NCBI RefSeq assembly: GCF_020073745.1
Contig: NZ_JAIRAU010000057.1
Span: 278,001 to 342,000, forward strand
Length of the DNA: 64,000 nucleotides
Origin: Nannocystis pusilla
GTDB lineage: Bacteria; Myxococcota_A; Polyangia; Nannocystales; Nannocystaceae
Reading direction: 5' to 3'
Both the position numbers and the translations under genes were made by a program. Shown in pieces: positions 25,079-33,798 of the stretch. The number at the start of each line of letters is the position of its first letter. The first letter of the stretch is position 1. The notes under the pieces were generated by a model, which worked only from the letters and a program-made list of their open reading frames with translations, was not told where the DNA came from and made no database searches.

Positions 25079-25627
25079 ATGAACAAGCGACGACGAGAGG
25101 ACATCCCGGTCGAGGCCGTCGTACCCGTCGAGTCGGTGCCGGACCCGGACAAACTCGCGGAGAAGAACGTGCAAGAGCACGCCGCCGACCCCGAGGAGCT
25201 CATGAGCGAGAGCGAGGAGGGCGAGGAGCCGCGGCACGACGAGTCGCTGACGGCGATCGCCGGGGAGACGCTGCGCTCCGGGGTGTTTCCGGAGCGCGTG
25301 GAGGAGAAGGTCCCGGGCCAGGACGACGTGCTGCGCGCGGGCGATCCGGACGTCGACCCGCTGGGAAACCTGTTCTCGGGCGAGGAGCTCCCGGGCGCCA
25401 GCGATCCCACGCCCGACCAGAACAACGTCGACGAGATCGGTCGAGCCGCCGGGATCAGCGAGGAGGATGATGACCGTGCCTCCGGCGCCGGCCTGCGCAC
25501 CCCGGCGGAGCTCCTCGACGAACGCGACGTACGCCGGTGGGAGCTCGACCCGCGGTCGAGCGGCAGGCCGACGGAGGACACGCCCGTGGCTCTTCCGCGC
25601 CGGCGCGCGTCGGGCGGCCGACGGTGA
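25079..25627 (+). CDS. DUF6335-like acidic protein
   Basis: 182 residues, strongly hydrophilic and acidic (runs such as EESEEGEEP type composition). Start at ATG after AGGAGGGAG. The segment ASDPTPDQNNVDEIGRAAGI is characteristic of DUF6335 proteins known mainly from cyanobacteria and some environmental bacteria. Biochemical role unknown; those proteins often sit with BON and stress genes, as here. The C-terminus is basic (PRRRASGGRR). Confidence 0.6.
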   Translation: MNKRRREDIPVEAVVPVESVPDPDKLAEKNVQEHAADPEELMSESEEGEEPRHDESLTAIAGETLRSGVFPERVEEKVPGQDDVLRAGDPDVDPLGNLFSGEELPGASDPTPDQNNVDEIGRAAGISEEDDDRASGAGLRTPAELLDERDVRRWELDPRSSGRPTEDTPVALPRRRASGGRR

Positions 25628-25654
25628 CGTGCACGCGCCGGCAGGCGCCCGGAC

Positions 25655-26362
25655 TCAGCGGACGTTCTTCTTCGGCCACAGCCGCGAGTTACGCATCGCC
25701 TGCTGCACGTCGATCTTGAAGCTCTCGCGCTCGTCGCGGAGGGTCAGCTGGACCAGCGCGTCGACCAGCACCGGGAAGGTGTAGGGCGACGGGTTGACCA
25801 TCAGCAGCCACTCGCGGATCTGCTCGCGCATCATGACCCCGGCCTCGCCGGCGGTCTTGCCGGCGCGGATGAGGTACGAGGTGAACACGCTCTGGACCTC
25901 GCGGAGGACCGGGCCGAGCTCGCCGAGCATCAGGCGGTCGACCTCGTCCTCGGGCTCGGGTACGGGGGCGGAGCCGGCCGACATGCTGCTCTCGGCCGAC
26001 GAGCTGCCGATCGACGAGCGGAGGCCGGCGAGCCTGGTCTTCAGGACAGCTCGTACCGACGGCTGGGCCGAGTCGCGCTCGAGCATGATGGTGAGGGTCG
26101 CCTCCTCGCGGACGGGGACGATCATCATGCGCGCGGTGTGGAAGGTGATCAGCAGCTCCTCGATGGGCGAGCCGACGGTGGCCGAGGCGACGACCATGCG
26201 GCGGACCGTCTTGGCGATGTCGGTCGCGGTCGCGGCGTCGAAGTTGCTCTCGCTGGCGGTGTAGCCGCCGTCGACGGTCGCGACCAGCGAGCCGCGCACG
26301 CCGGGGAGCCGGTCGAGTTCCTCGAGGAGGCTGACTAGCTGGCGATTCGGCTCGGCGCTCAT
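25655..26362 (-). CDS. Roadblock/LC7 domain protein
   Basis: 235 residues. N-terminal ~115 residues form a roadblock/LC7 fold (LLEELDRLPGVRGSLVATVDGGYTAS..., then MMIVPVREEATLTIML). The C-terminal half is alpha-helical (DEVDRLMLGELGPVLREVQSVFTSYLIRAGKTAGEAG...) with a region like the TfpX/FrzS-associated helical tails; exact family not recognised. Roadblock proteins such as MglB regulate small Ras-like GTPases in myxobacterial polarity. The start codon overlaps the stop of the upstream receiver-roadblock gene by four bases (ATGA), so the two are coupled. Confidence 0.8.
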   Translation of the reverse strand: MSAEPNRQLVSLLEELDRLPGVRGSLVATVDGGYTASESNFDAATATDIAKTVRRMVVASATVGSPIEELLITFHTARMMIVPVREEATLTIMLERDSAQPSVRAVLKTRLAGLRSSIGSSSAESSMSAGSAPVPEPEDEVDRLMLGELGPVLREVQSVFTSYLIRAGKTAGEAGVMMREQIREWLLMVNPSPYTFPVLVDALVQLTLRDERESFKIDVQQAMRNSRLWPKKNVR

Positions 26363-28137
26363 CGTTTGGTATCGACTCCCATAATCGCGTCGCGGATGGC
26401 CTCGGGGTCATGTCCCGGCGCGATGGACAGCACTGCGGAGGTGGCTCCCATGCCGACCATGATCATCTGTTGGCCGCTGGCGGAGCGGGCGATCACGCCG
26501 TCGAACACGTGGTAGCCGAGGGTGCGGGCGATCCGCGCCGCGCCTCGCATGTAGAAGCCGGCGAGCGTGACGACGGTGCTGTTGTTGCGCATGTCCTCGG
26601 CGATCACCTTGCCGGTGCTCGAGATGATCGCCACGCCGTTGACGCCCTCGAACTGCCAGAACTGGCCGAGCATCAGCTCGCGCGTCTCGGGGTCTTCGAG
26701 GAGGTCGACGGTGTTGGCCTTCTTGATCGGCCGGGCGTCGGGTCGCGGCGGCGGCGCGGCGCCGCGGGCCGCGACCGAGCCGTGGCCCGGCGGGATCGTG
26801 GTGGTGCGCACCGCGGGGATCGACGTCGGGGTCGCGCGCGCGGGCACGGCGGGGATCGACGCCGGAGTGTGGCGCGCGGGCACCGAGGCCGGCGTGGCGC
26901 GCAGGGCCGGGACCGACGTCGGGGTGCCGCGGGCGGGCGTCGGCATCGCGGGTTGGGCCACGCGGCGCTCGAGCGTCTGCACGCGGCGGCGCAGCACCGG
27001 CACGCCGTCGTTCGACGGCTCGGGGGCTCGCTCGCCGGAGCGTTCGGACGAGCGCTCCGGGGCGCGCTCGCCGGAGCGTTCGGACGAGCGCTCCGGCGTG
27101 CGCGACGGCGGCGCCTTGGCGCTGCGGGCCTCGACCTCCTCGTCGTCCTGCGGCAGCGCCAGGTCGTCGATGCGAGCGATCGCCGAGTCGGCGACGCTCG
27201 CCATGTCGATGTCGTCGGGGCGGATCTCGGACGCCCGGCGCAGGCCGCTGCCGCCGTGCGACGGCTGCGACGACGGCGGGGCCGAGCGCGCGGGCGTGGT
27301 GGCCGGCTTCGGCATCGGCGCGCGCTGAGGCGGGCGCGACTCGGGCACCGGGCGCGGCGGCGGCGTCGGCTCGGGCTCCGGGGCGGCGCGGGGCTTCTCG
27401 TCCTCACGCTCCTCGACCGTCTCGTCGGTCTGGCCGAGGATGCCCTCGTCGGCCTGGCGCGCGGCCTCCATCAACAGGTGCATGCTCGAGCGGACGATCG
27501 TGCGGGCCGGCGGCGAGCGGAACAGGTTCTCGCGGAAGCTGCCGCGGCCGACCGACAGCATCTTGTAGAACGCCTGCTCGCCGCGCATCTCGCCCCACTG
27601 CGCGTGGACGATGTCGCCGTGCTCGATCCACAGGTACCCGGTGCCCGCGTGCGTCGTGAGCACCACCGCCTTGTCGCGGCCCGAGCCGGCGACCATCTGC
27701 ACGTAGTCGAAGAACTCGACCTCGATCTGGTTGCCGTAGAAGCCCTTGCGGGGCCCGCACGCCTCGATCGCCTTGACCAGCTTGTCGAGGTCGATCGGCT
27801 TCTCGACGATGCGCACCGAGCCGCCGCCCTCGTACTGCCCGCGGAATTCGGGGCTGAGCGCCTCGACGATCAGCACGACCGGGACCGACGGGAAGTAGCT
27901 GCCGAGCCACTGCAGCAGCTCGGCGCCGTCGCCCGAGGTCGTGTGCAGGTCGCACAGCACGACGTCGAACAGCTCGCGGCGCAGGCGGTCGATCGCCTCG
28001 CGCGAGCCGTTCGCCGACGCCGCGACGTGGCCCTCGTGCTTGAGACGGCGCTCGATCGCCGCCTGCAAGAGCATGTCGTCGACCACGACGAGGGTGTGGA
28101 TCACGACGGACGACTTCGATCGGGCGTTCTGCGGCAC
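26359..28137 (-). CDS. Response regulator: receiver - DUF4388/PATAN-like - roadblock
   Basis: 592 residues. Receiver domain 12-125: acidic pair D20/D21, phospho-acceptor D63 (VVLCDLHTTSGDG), VEKP with the conserved Lys near 113. Then a DUF4388 (PATAN-like) domain about 130-235 (GNQIEVEFFDYVQMVAGSGRDKAVVLTTHAGTGYLWIEHGDIVHAQWG). A long Pro/Ala/Arg/Ser linker (240-470) has an 11-residue duplication (SSERSGERAPE). It ends in a C-terminal roadblock/LC7 domain (475-592: FEGVNGVAIISSTGKVIAEDM...). It presumably relays phosphorylation to a small GTPase or polarity system, with the coupled roadblock protein downstream as likely heterodimer partner. Confidence 0.85.
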   Translation of the reverse strand: MPQNARSKSSVVIHTLVVVDDMLLQAAIERRLKHEGHVAASANGSREAIDRLRRELFDVVLCDLHTTSGDGAELLQWLGSYFPSVPVVLIVEALSPEFRGQYEGGGSVRIVEKPIDLDKLVKAIEACGPRKGFYGNQIEVEFFDYVQMVAGSGRDKAVVLTTHAGTGYLWIEHGDIVHAQWGEMRGEQAFYKMLSVGRGSFRENLFRSPPARTIVRSSMHLLMEAARQADEGILGQTDETVEEREDEKPRAAPEPEPTPPPRPVPESRPPQRAPMPKPATTPARSAPPSSQPSHGGSGLRRASEIRPDDIDMASVADSAIARIDDLALPQDDEEVEARSAKAPPSRTPERSSERSGERAPERSSERSGERAPEPSNDGVPVLRRRVQTLERRVAQPAMPTPARGTPTSVPALRATPASVPARHTPASIPAVPARATPTSIPAVRTTTIPPGHGSVAARGAAPPPRPDARPIKKANTVDLLEDPETRELMLGQFWQFEGVNGVAIISSTGKVIAEDMRNNSTVVTLAGFYMRGAARIARTLGYHVFDGVIARSASGQQMIMVGMGATSAVLSIAPGHDPEAIRDAIMGVDTKR

Positions 28138-28513
28138 GCGGCTCCCTATCTTACTCTGCGCGCCCTTGCGACAGGGCTCTTATGCAACCTAGGACCGGCC
28201 TCGGGCCCCGTGCGCTCGGACCATGGTGAATCCACCAAGAGCTCGGGGGTGTCTCGTGCCATCCGGATCGGTTTTGAGCTTTTCAGACCGTTCCCCAGGA
28301 GGCCGGCAAGTGTAGCTCCCCTCGACGGCAAAGTGTGTGAAGCACCCCACCGGTCGGGCTGTCGTTGGGTGCCACGAGGGGCGAGCTCGCGCACAAACGA
28401 TGTTATCTTCTGCATAATACAAAACGATGTTCAGAATACACGACTGAACTTTTGGGATGCCGGCTTACAAAATCGTCCTTCCCTGTCCCCATGCCTTGGC
28501 CTATCCTGCCGCC
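28138..28513. promoter_or_regulatory. Divergent intergenic region, AT-rich at 28395-28455
   Basis: 376 bases between the leftward receiver gene and the rightward HTH gene. The part at 28395-28455 (e.g. tgttatcttctgcataatac) is clearly AT-richer than its surroundings and is the best candidate for promoter DNA. No exact boxes assigned. Confidence 0.35.
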
Positions 28514-28732
28514 ATGCGCCTCATCCTCGAAGATCTGAATCTGAATGCCGCCGAACGCCTCCTGTGCGTGGAAGCGCTCAACGCCGCCGGCAGCATCGTC
28601 GAAGCCGCTCAGCTGCTTGGAATCACTCGCCACGCCCTCAAGCGTCGCATTATCAAGCACCGCATCGAATGGCCCCGTCCGAACGGCACCGTGGCGAGCG
28701 ATTCCGCCGCGGTGAGCGCGACGGTCTCCTGA
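28514..28732 (+). CDS. Small Fis-type helix-turn-helix protein
   Basis: 72 residues from ATG 28514 (an in-frame ATG at 28457 would add 19 residues). LNLNAAERLLCVEALNAAGSIVEAAQLLGITRHALKRRIIKHRIEWPR is the Fis/NtrC C-terminal HTH: a helix followed by the recognition pair AAQLLGITRHALKRRI. It lacks receiver and AAA+ domains, so it is a stand-alone DNA-binding protein, maybe a nucleoid-associated or regulatory factor. It is followed by a strong intrinsic terminator, which supports its being a real monocistronic gene. Confidence 0.8.
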   Translation: MRLILEDLNLNAAERLLCVEALNAAGSIVEAAQLLGITRHALKRRIIKHRIEWPRPNGTVASDSAAVSATVS

Positions 28733-28772
28733 CCTCCCGGGCGTCGGAGCCTCCTCACCTCCGCCGTCCCTG

Positions 28773-28812
28773 AACAGCGCGTGACCCTCCCGGTCACGCG
28801 CTGTTGCCTTTT
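28773..28812 (+). terminator. Rho-independent terminator
   Basis: Perfect 14-bp inverted repeat aacagcgcgtgacc / ggtcacgcgctgtt with loop ctccc, followed by gcctttt. It ends transcription of the HTH gene and is the clearest textbook terminator in the window. Confidence 0.9.
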
Positions 28813-29300
28813 AAGCGCCCCTGTTTGGCATCAGGAGCCCGTCGGCGTCGCCTGCGCATGCTTTTCGCCGGCGTTCTCGGCAGCGCGAATGGGCCGTGAA
28901 AGGGCGCGTAGAGGGGCGGGAGATCTCACGGGCGATCTCTCCAAGTTTTTACCCGAACCTACGGTGTGGATATCGTTTCGGGAGTTTTACTCGGCCGCGA
29001 GGACAGTCGGCAGGAGTGTATTTTTTGCCAGAATGGGCGAAAACATCCCGAAGTCGACCGCCGTTTAGGAGATTTGGTCGACTCTCGACCCGGCGCGGAA
29101 CCGCCCAAATCCGGTTCGGCGACGTCCGAAAAAGCAGTTTTACTTCGCTGCAAGTTGAGTGAGCCTGAACAACGGTTCGGCTCGAGTTCGAAGGCCGGGG
29201 CGCTGGACTTGCGAGGTGTCGATCCGCGCAACGCGCCGCGCGACCCCGCCCGATCAACGCTCAGACACGCGCTGGCTGATTCACAAGCTCGCCGCCGACC
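28813..29300. other. Gene-free stretch of lower GC
   Basis: About 490 bases with visibly more A/T and T runs than the rest of the window (e.g. tattttttgccagaatggg, aaaaagcagttttactt). Short open frames exist on both strands but none has coding-like composition or an SD. No RNA family or repeat recognised. Confidence 0.5.
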
Positions 29301-29525
29301 TCAGAGGTCCGAGTCGTCGTCGTCGCTCAAGATCTCCGCTTGCGCGCGCTCGATCTGCTCCGCGAGCGAACGCAACGCCTCGTGCACCTCCGGTGCGGCG
29401 TCGGGCACGCAGAGCTCAGGGCGCCGCAACAACTCGAGGACGCTCGTCCAGCCGGACAAGAAAGCCGCGAGCTGCGGCCCGCTCAGCCCCTCCGTGCGAC
29501 CGAGGAGCAACTGTTGGACGAGCAT
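29301..29525 (-). CDS. Small acidic-tailed hypothetical protein
   Basis: About 74 residues from ATG 29525 (a TTG at 29546 would add seven). MLVQQLLLGRTEGLSGPQL... is helical, then a Leu/Ala/Glu region and an acidic end DDDDSDL. No family recognised; SD weak. It is kept because the helical pattern and acidic terminus look protein-like, but could be spurious. Confidence 0.4.
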   Translation of the reverse strand: MLVQQLLLGRTEGLSGPQLAAFLSGWTSVLELLRRPELCVPDAAPEVHEALRSLAEQIERAQAEILSDDDDSDL

Positions 29526-29624
29526 GTGGAGCGGTAACGCGGGCAAACCTGCACCAGCTTAAACCCGGTCCGCGCGCGACGCCAAAAATCCACGCGAGCG
29601 GTGGAGACCGCCCGCGCCTCGGAT

Positions 29625-30599
29625 ATGGTTCTCGCCGTGAACGACCACGAACGCCGGCTCGCGAGCGTCGTCGAGGGGGTCCTCGAGTCGTACCGCGACC
29701 ACGGGAACATCAACCACATCGACGGCAACAACCTGCCCGCCCGCAGCGAGGTGTCGGAGCTGCTCGACGACGTGCTGTCGATCGTGTTCCCGGGGTACTT
29801 CAACTACGAGCCGCTCGACGACCTCACGGTCCGCTACTTCGTCGGAGCCCGCTGCGCCCGGATCTTGCGCCGCCTCGAGCAGGTCGTCACCCGCTCGCTC
29901 GCCGTCGACTGCAGCCACGCCGGCCGCCCCGCCGACGAGACCGGCGAGGCCGCCCACGAGCACGCGCTCGACCTGCTGCAGGCCATCCCGTCGATCCGCG
30001 CCGCCCTCGCCGCCGACGTCCAGGCCGCCCTCGCCGGCGACCCGGCCGCCTGCAGCGACGCCGAGATCATCATGAGCTACCCCGGCGTGACGGCGATCGC
30101 CGGTCACCGCATCGCTCACCACCTGTACTGCCGGCGCGTGCCGCTGCTGCCCCGCATGATCGCGGAGATCTTGCACAGCCGCACGGGCATCGACATCCAC
30201 CCCGGGGCGACCATCGGCCGCAGCTTCTTCATCGACCACGGCACCGGCGTGGTCATCGGCGAGACCTCGATCATCGGCAACCGCGTGAAGCTGTACCAGG
30301 GCGTCACCCTCGGCGCGCTGTCCGTCAAGTCGCGCGAGGCCGGGCGCAGGGTCCAGCGCCACCCCACCATCGAAGACGATGTCACCGTCTACGCCGGCGC
30401 CACCATCCTCGGCGGCGACACGGTGATCGGCCGCGGCTCCACGATCGGCGGCAACGTGTGGCTCACCCGCAGCGTCCCCCCCGGCACCACCGTGGTCCTC
30501 GACACGCCCTCGCTCCGCTTCTTCGCCCTCAACGGCGACAAGAACGGGATCGAGAAGCACGCGCTCGAGAAGAACGGCGACAAGCCCGGCACGTCGTGA
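29625..30599 (+). CDS. cysE: Serine O-acetyltransferase
   Basis: 324 residues from ATG 29625 (GTG 29601 and GTG 29637 are alternatives). First step of cysteine synthesis: acetyl-CoA plus L-serine gives O-acetylserine. Helical N-terminal domain (to ~150), then the left-handed beta-helix: HRIAHHLYCRRVPLLPRMIAEILHSRTGIDIHPGA, IGRSFFIDHGTGVVIGETSIIG, KLYQGVTLGALS and GGDTVIGRGSTIGGNVWL. The catalytic His/Asp pair lies in DIHPGA and FIDHGTG. The long N-terminus is like the EpsC/plant-like class. The C-terminus is charged. Followed by a four-unit repeat array. Confidence 0.93.
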   Translation: MVLAVNDHERRLASVVEGVLESYRDHGNINHIDGNNLPARSEVSELLDDVLSIVFPGYFNYEPLDDLTVRYFVGARCARILRRLEQVVTRSLAVDCSHAGRPADETGEAAHEHALDLLQAIPSIRAALAADVQAALAGDPAACSDAEIIMSYPGVTAIAGHRIAHHLYCRRVPLLPRMIAEILHSRTGIDIHPGATIGRSFFIDHGTGVVIGETSIIGNRVKLYQGVTLGALSVKSREAGRRVQRHPTIEDDVTVYAGATILGGDTVIGRGSTIGGNVWLTRSVPPGTTVVLDTPSLRFFALNGDKNGIEKHALEKNGDKPGTS

Positions 30600-30664
30600 C
30601 CGGCGAGCCGAGAGACGGTGAGAGCGTGCGCGACCGCGGACGCGCGCGCGCATGGTTATGTGGA

Positions 30665-30720
30665 CATGTCATTCAGGGCATGTCCGATGCGACATGCCCC
30701 TCACGACATGCCCGTTCGGC
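30665..30720. repeat. 14-bp-period repeat, 4 units between convergent genes
   Basis: Units catgtcattcaggg, catgtccgatgcga, catgcccctcacga and catgcccgttcggc. The first two-and-a-half form the perfect stem GGGCATGTC/GACATGCCC (loop cgatgc). Lies between stop codons at 30599 and 30802. Confidence 0.85.
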
Positions 30721-30801
30721 TAGCACCTCGACCGGGTCATTTCGAGTCGTCCTCGCGCCGGGCTCCGACAGGGCTGGCAAGGCGCGAGGAGGGTCGCGGC
30801 G

Positions 30802-31662
30802 CTAGCCCTCGCCTTCGCGCGGGCGCAGGCGGATCCGCCCGGTCAGCGCGTCGCGGACGATGCCCTTGGTGTCCTCGTCGAAGTTGCCGGTGACGATCGA
30901 GCGCATGTAGGCGCGCTCGGTCGGCTCGCTCGCGGCCCAGCGCAGCGACTTGCCCTTGAGCCGGCCGAAGTTGAACACCGGCTCGTTGTCGCGCCAGATG
31001 AAGCGGCGCGCGCCGTCGACGTAGCCGGCGCTCGTGATGTTGGAGACCTCGTGCAGCGACTCGATGTCGAGCCCGAGCTCGCCGTAGCGGCCGAGCTGGC
31101 CGGCGAACACCTCGAGCGTGGCGATCGTGTCGGCCTCGGCGCCGTGGGCGTCGACGAACTCCTTCTCGCAGTAGAAGCGCATCGCGGCGGTGAGGTTGCG
31201 CGGCTCCTTCTGGTGGTAGATGACCTGGGCGTCGATGACGCGCACGCCCGACAGGTCGAAGGCCTTGCCGACGCGCGCGAACTCGGTCTGCAGCACGCGG
31301 ACGTCGAAGCGGCCGATGTTGAAGCCGGCGAGGTCGCAGCCGCGGAGGTAGCTCAGCAGCTCCTCGGCGATCTGCCCGAAGGTCGGCTTGTCGGCGACGT
31401 CTTCGTTGGTGATCCCGTGGATCTCGCTGGCCTCGATCGGGATCCGCACGCCGGGGTTGATCCTCCAGGTGCGGGCCGGCTCGACCCCGCGCTCGGCGCT
31501 GAGGCGGATCATCGAAATTTCGACCACGCGATCGAGCGCCGGGTCGGTGCCGGTGGTCTCGGTGTCGAAGAAGATGAGCGGCCGCTTGAGTCCGCGGAGG
31601 AAGTCGGCGAAGCGCGGACCGAGCTGTTCCACCGTCGGGATGGGCATGCGTGGACTGAGCAT
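30802..31662 (-). CDS. DEDDh 3'-5' exonuclease (DnaQ/epsilon-like)
   Basis: 286 residues (ATG 31647 also possible). DnaQ-type exonuclease domain at ~28-200: Exo I IFFDTETTG (D33, E35), Exo II AGFNIGRFDVRVL, and Exo III HGAEADTIATLEV (His and Asp five apart, DEDDh class). The C-terminal ~75 residues are an extra domain (RRFIWRDNEPVFNFGRLKGKSLR...) seen in stand-alone bacterial exonucleases. Likely DNA or RNA 3'-end trimming or repair; it is not a replicative epsilon subunit by context. Last gene of a leftward set. Confidence 0.9.
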   Translation of the reverse strand: MLSPRMPIPTVEQLGPRFADFLRGLKRPLIFFDTETTGTDPALDRVVEISMIRLSAERGVEPARTWRINPGVRIPIEASEIHGITNEDVADKPTFGQIAEELLSYLRGCDLAGFNIGRFDVRVLQTEFARVGKAFDLSGVRVIDAQVIYHQKEPRNLTAAMRFYCEKEFVDAHGAEADTIATLEVFAGQLGRYGELGLDIESLHEVSNITSAGYVDGARRFIWRDNEPVFNFGRLKGKSLRWAASEPTERAYMRSIVTGNFDEDTKGIVRDALTGRIRLRPREGEG

Positions 31663-31761
31663 GGCGACGCGTGGGTTATACCCGGAACTCCCGGCGAGGG
31701 GGGGCGAGCCGACGATCTGGCTCAGACCAAGTCCGCCGGCGCGCGGCGCACTCGCGCGGCG

Positions 31762-32775
31762 CTACGGGACGACTTCCAGCACGGTCTTGCCGACCGAACG
31801 CCCCGACTCGAGCAGCCGGTGCGCGGCCTGAACCTGGTCCCACGGCATGGTGGCGGTGCGCGTGCCGAGCAAAACCCCCTGGTCGAGGAGGTCGGCGACC
31901 CGCGCGAGGATCGCTCCCTGGCGCGAGGGCGCGGCGCCGAAGAGGGGTCGGGCGAACATGTATTCGAAGGAGATGTGACCGCGCCGGCGGAACAGCGGGC
32001 CGAGGTCGAGCGGGCCGTTCGGGGCGACGATCCCGCAGACGTGGCCGAACGGCCGCACGACCTCGAGCACCTGCGGCAGGTTCTGCGTCGGCTGGACGGT
32101 GTTGAGCACGAAATCGACGCCGTCGTCGCCGCGCTCCCGCAGCTGCTCGGCGAGCGGCTTCGTGTGGTCGATCACCGCGTCGGCCCCGAGCCGGGCGCAC
32201 CACGCGACGGTCTCGGGCCGCGAGGCGGTGGCGATCACGCGGAGGCCGCACACCTGCCGCGCGATCTGGATGGCGATCGAGCCGACGCCGCCGGCGCCCC
32301 CGACGACCAGCAAGGTCCGCGCGTGCTCGCTGCTGCGATCGGTGGGGGCGATCCCCATGTTCTCGACGAGCGCCTCCCAGGCGGTGAGGGCGGTCAGGGG
32401 GATCGCGGCGGCGTCGCGGTGCGAGAGGGTCCTGGGGCGACGGGCGACGATCCGCTCGTCGACGGCGACGTACTCGGCGTAGGAACCGGGGCGCGTGACG
32501 TCGCCGGCGAAGTAGACCTCGTCGCCGACGCGGAAGTGTTCGACGTCGCTGCCGGTCGCGGCGACGACACCGCTGGCGTCCCAGCCGAGGATCAGCGGCG
32601 GCGCGGCCACGGCGGCGCCGGCCGTGGCGCCGCGTCGGACCTTGGTGTCGACGGGGTTGGTGGCGGTGGCGTGGACGCGCACGACGAGGTCGCGCGGGCC
32701 GGGCTCGGGCTCGGGGACGTCGACGAAGTGCAGGACCTCGGGGCCGCCGTGGATGGTCTGACCGATCGCTTTCAT
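31762..32775 (-). CDS. MDR-family NADPH:quinone oxidoreductase / alcohol dehydrogenase-like
   Basis: 337 residues of normal MDR length. N-terminal GroES-like part (MKAIGQTIHGGPEVLHFVDVPEPEPGPRDLVVRV, ATNPVDTKVRRG) and Rossmann part with VVGGAGGVGSIAIQIA for NAD(P)H. The GHE zinc site of alcohol dehydrogenases is missing (LILGWDASGVV instead), placing it with zinc-free quinone oxidoreductases or ZADH1-like enzymes. It reduces quinones or enones; physiological substrate unknown. Gap of ~100 bases to the exonuclease. Confidence 0.88.
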   Translation of the reverse strand: MKAIGQTIHGGPEVLHFVDVPEPEPGPRDLVVRVHATATNPVDTKVRRGATAGAAVAAPPLILGWDASGVVAATGSDVEHFRVGDEVYFAGDVTRPGSYAEYVAVDERIVARRPRTLSHRDAAAIPLTALTAWEALVENMGIAPTDRSSEHARTLLVVGGAGGVGSIAIQIARQVCGLRVIATASRPETVAWCARLGADAVIDHTKPLAEQLRERGDDGVDFVLNTVQPTQNLPQVLEVVRPFGHVCGIVAPNGPLDLGPLFRRRGHISFEYMFARPLFGAAPSRQGAILARVADLLDQGVLLGTRTATMPWDQVQAAHRLLESGRSVGKTVLEVVP

Positions 32776-32802
32776 GCCGCGTCACCGAGGTTCGCGGCTG
32801 GT

Positions 32803-33798
32803 TCAGCCGCTCGCGGCGGCGCCGGTGGCCCGAGGCGCCGCGCTCGGCTCGGGCGTGCCCGGGCCGGCGGTGCGGCCGGCCTTCTTCGCGGCCTTCTCGG
32901 CGGCTCGCCGCTTGCGCAGCAAGAGCTCGGCCTTGCGCGCGATCCGGTGGCTCTTGCGATCTTTCGCCAGCGACTCGAGCTCGGGCAGCCAGATGATGCC
33001 CTCGGGGTCGATCTGCTCGAGCGCGAGGAAGGCCTGCAGCCGGACCTCGCGCTCGTCGTCGGCGAGGGCCTTGATCAGGACGTCGCGCGACTTGGGCAGG
33101 CGCAGCATGCCGAGCGCCTGCACGGCGGCGGCGCGCAGGTCCCAGTCGGAGTCGAAGGTGCTCGAGTAGAGCTCGGGGAACAGCTCCTCGCCGTTGCGCG
33201 CGAACCCGGCGGTGCGGGCGGCGGCGATGTTGACCTCGGGGTCCTCGTCCTTGAAGCCGCGCCGCAGGCCGTCGATGTTGTACGGGGCGGACGCGTAGCG
33301 CATGACCTGGACCAGCTGCTTGCGCACCAGCGGCGAGGCGTCGATGCCGATCAGCGCGGCCGCTCCCTCTTGCCAGTCCCCGCCGGTCAGCGGCAGCGCC
33401 TCCACCAGCGCGCAGCGGACCTTGACCGGGTCGGCGCTGCGCAGCAGCCTGCGCAAAAGGACAGGCGCGACCTTGGGGTCCTGCAGCTCGCCGGGCGAGA
33501 AGAACACGGCCTCGTCGACCTTGCGATCGGGCTGCAGCTGCTCGAGGCGGGCGAGCCGCGCGGGGTCGCTGGTCTGCATGGCGTCGACGCCGATGGCGAG
33601 GCGCTGGCGCCAGTCGAGCTGCAGCGTCGCGGTCGCGCCGGGGGCCGCCTTGCTGGATGTCCCTGAGGACAGATTCTTCGCGGCCGGCGGCGCGACCTTC
33701 GAGGCGGGCGCGGTGACCGTCGCGGGAGCCGTGGTGGCGGGCGCGACGGGCGCGGCGAACACGAGGGCGGCGACGGTGCAGGCGAAGATGATGGCCAT
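32803..33798 (-). CDS. Exported HEAT-repeat protein
   Basis: 331 residues. Signal-like N-terminus (MAIIFACTVAALVFAAPVAPATTA), an Ala/Pro/Thr spacer, then HEAT repeats (e.g. DPVKVRCALVEALPL, SPLVRKQLVQVMRYA, DPEVNIAAARTAGFA, DWDLRAAAVQALGML, EREVRLQAFLALEQI). It ends in a Lys/Arg-rich tail. Two-unit repeat DNA at 33656-33683 encodes part of the spacer (SGTSSK). HEAT arrays are protein-binding scaffolds; partner unknown. Confidence 0.85.
   Translation of the reverse strand: MAIIFACTVAALVFAAPVAPATTAPATVTAPASKVAPPAAKNLSSGTSSKAAPGATATLQLDWRQRLAIGVDAMQTSDPARLARLEQLQPDRKVDEAVFFSPGELQDPKVAPVLLRRLLRSADPVKVRCALVEALPLTGGDWQEGAAALIGIDASPLVRKQLVQVMRYASAPYNIDGLRRGFKDEDPEVNIAAARTAGFARNGEELFPELYSSTFDSDWDLRAAAVQALGMLRLPKSRDVLIKALADDEREVRLQAFLALEQIDPEGIIWLPELESLAKDRKSHRIARKAELLLRKRRAAEKAAKKAGRTAGPGTPEPSAAPRATGAAASG
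33656..33683. repeat. 14-bp-period repeat, 2 units inside HEAT gene
   Basis: Units gatgtccctgagga and cagattcttcgcgg, in the region coding for the low-complexity spacer after the signal peptide. Confidence 0.5.

Noticed and set aside
26410..28773. 787-codon rightward open frame
   Set aside because: Antisense to the receiver-roadblock gene; no motif.
28781..29162. Several short overlapping frames in the low-GC gap
   Set aside because: No SD, no codon pattern; they overlap one another on both strands.
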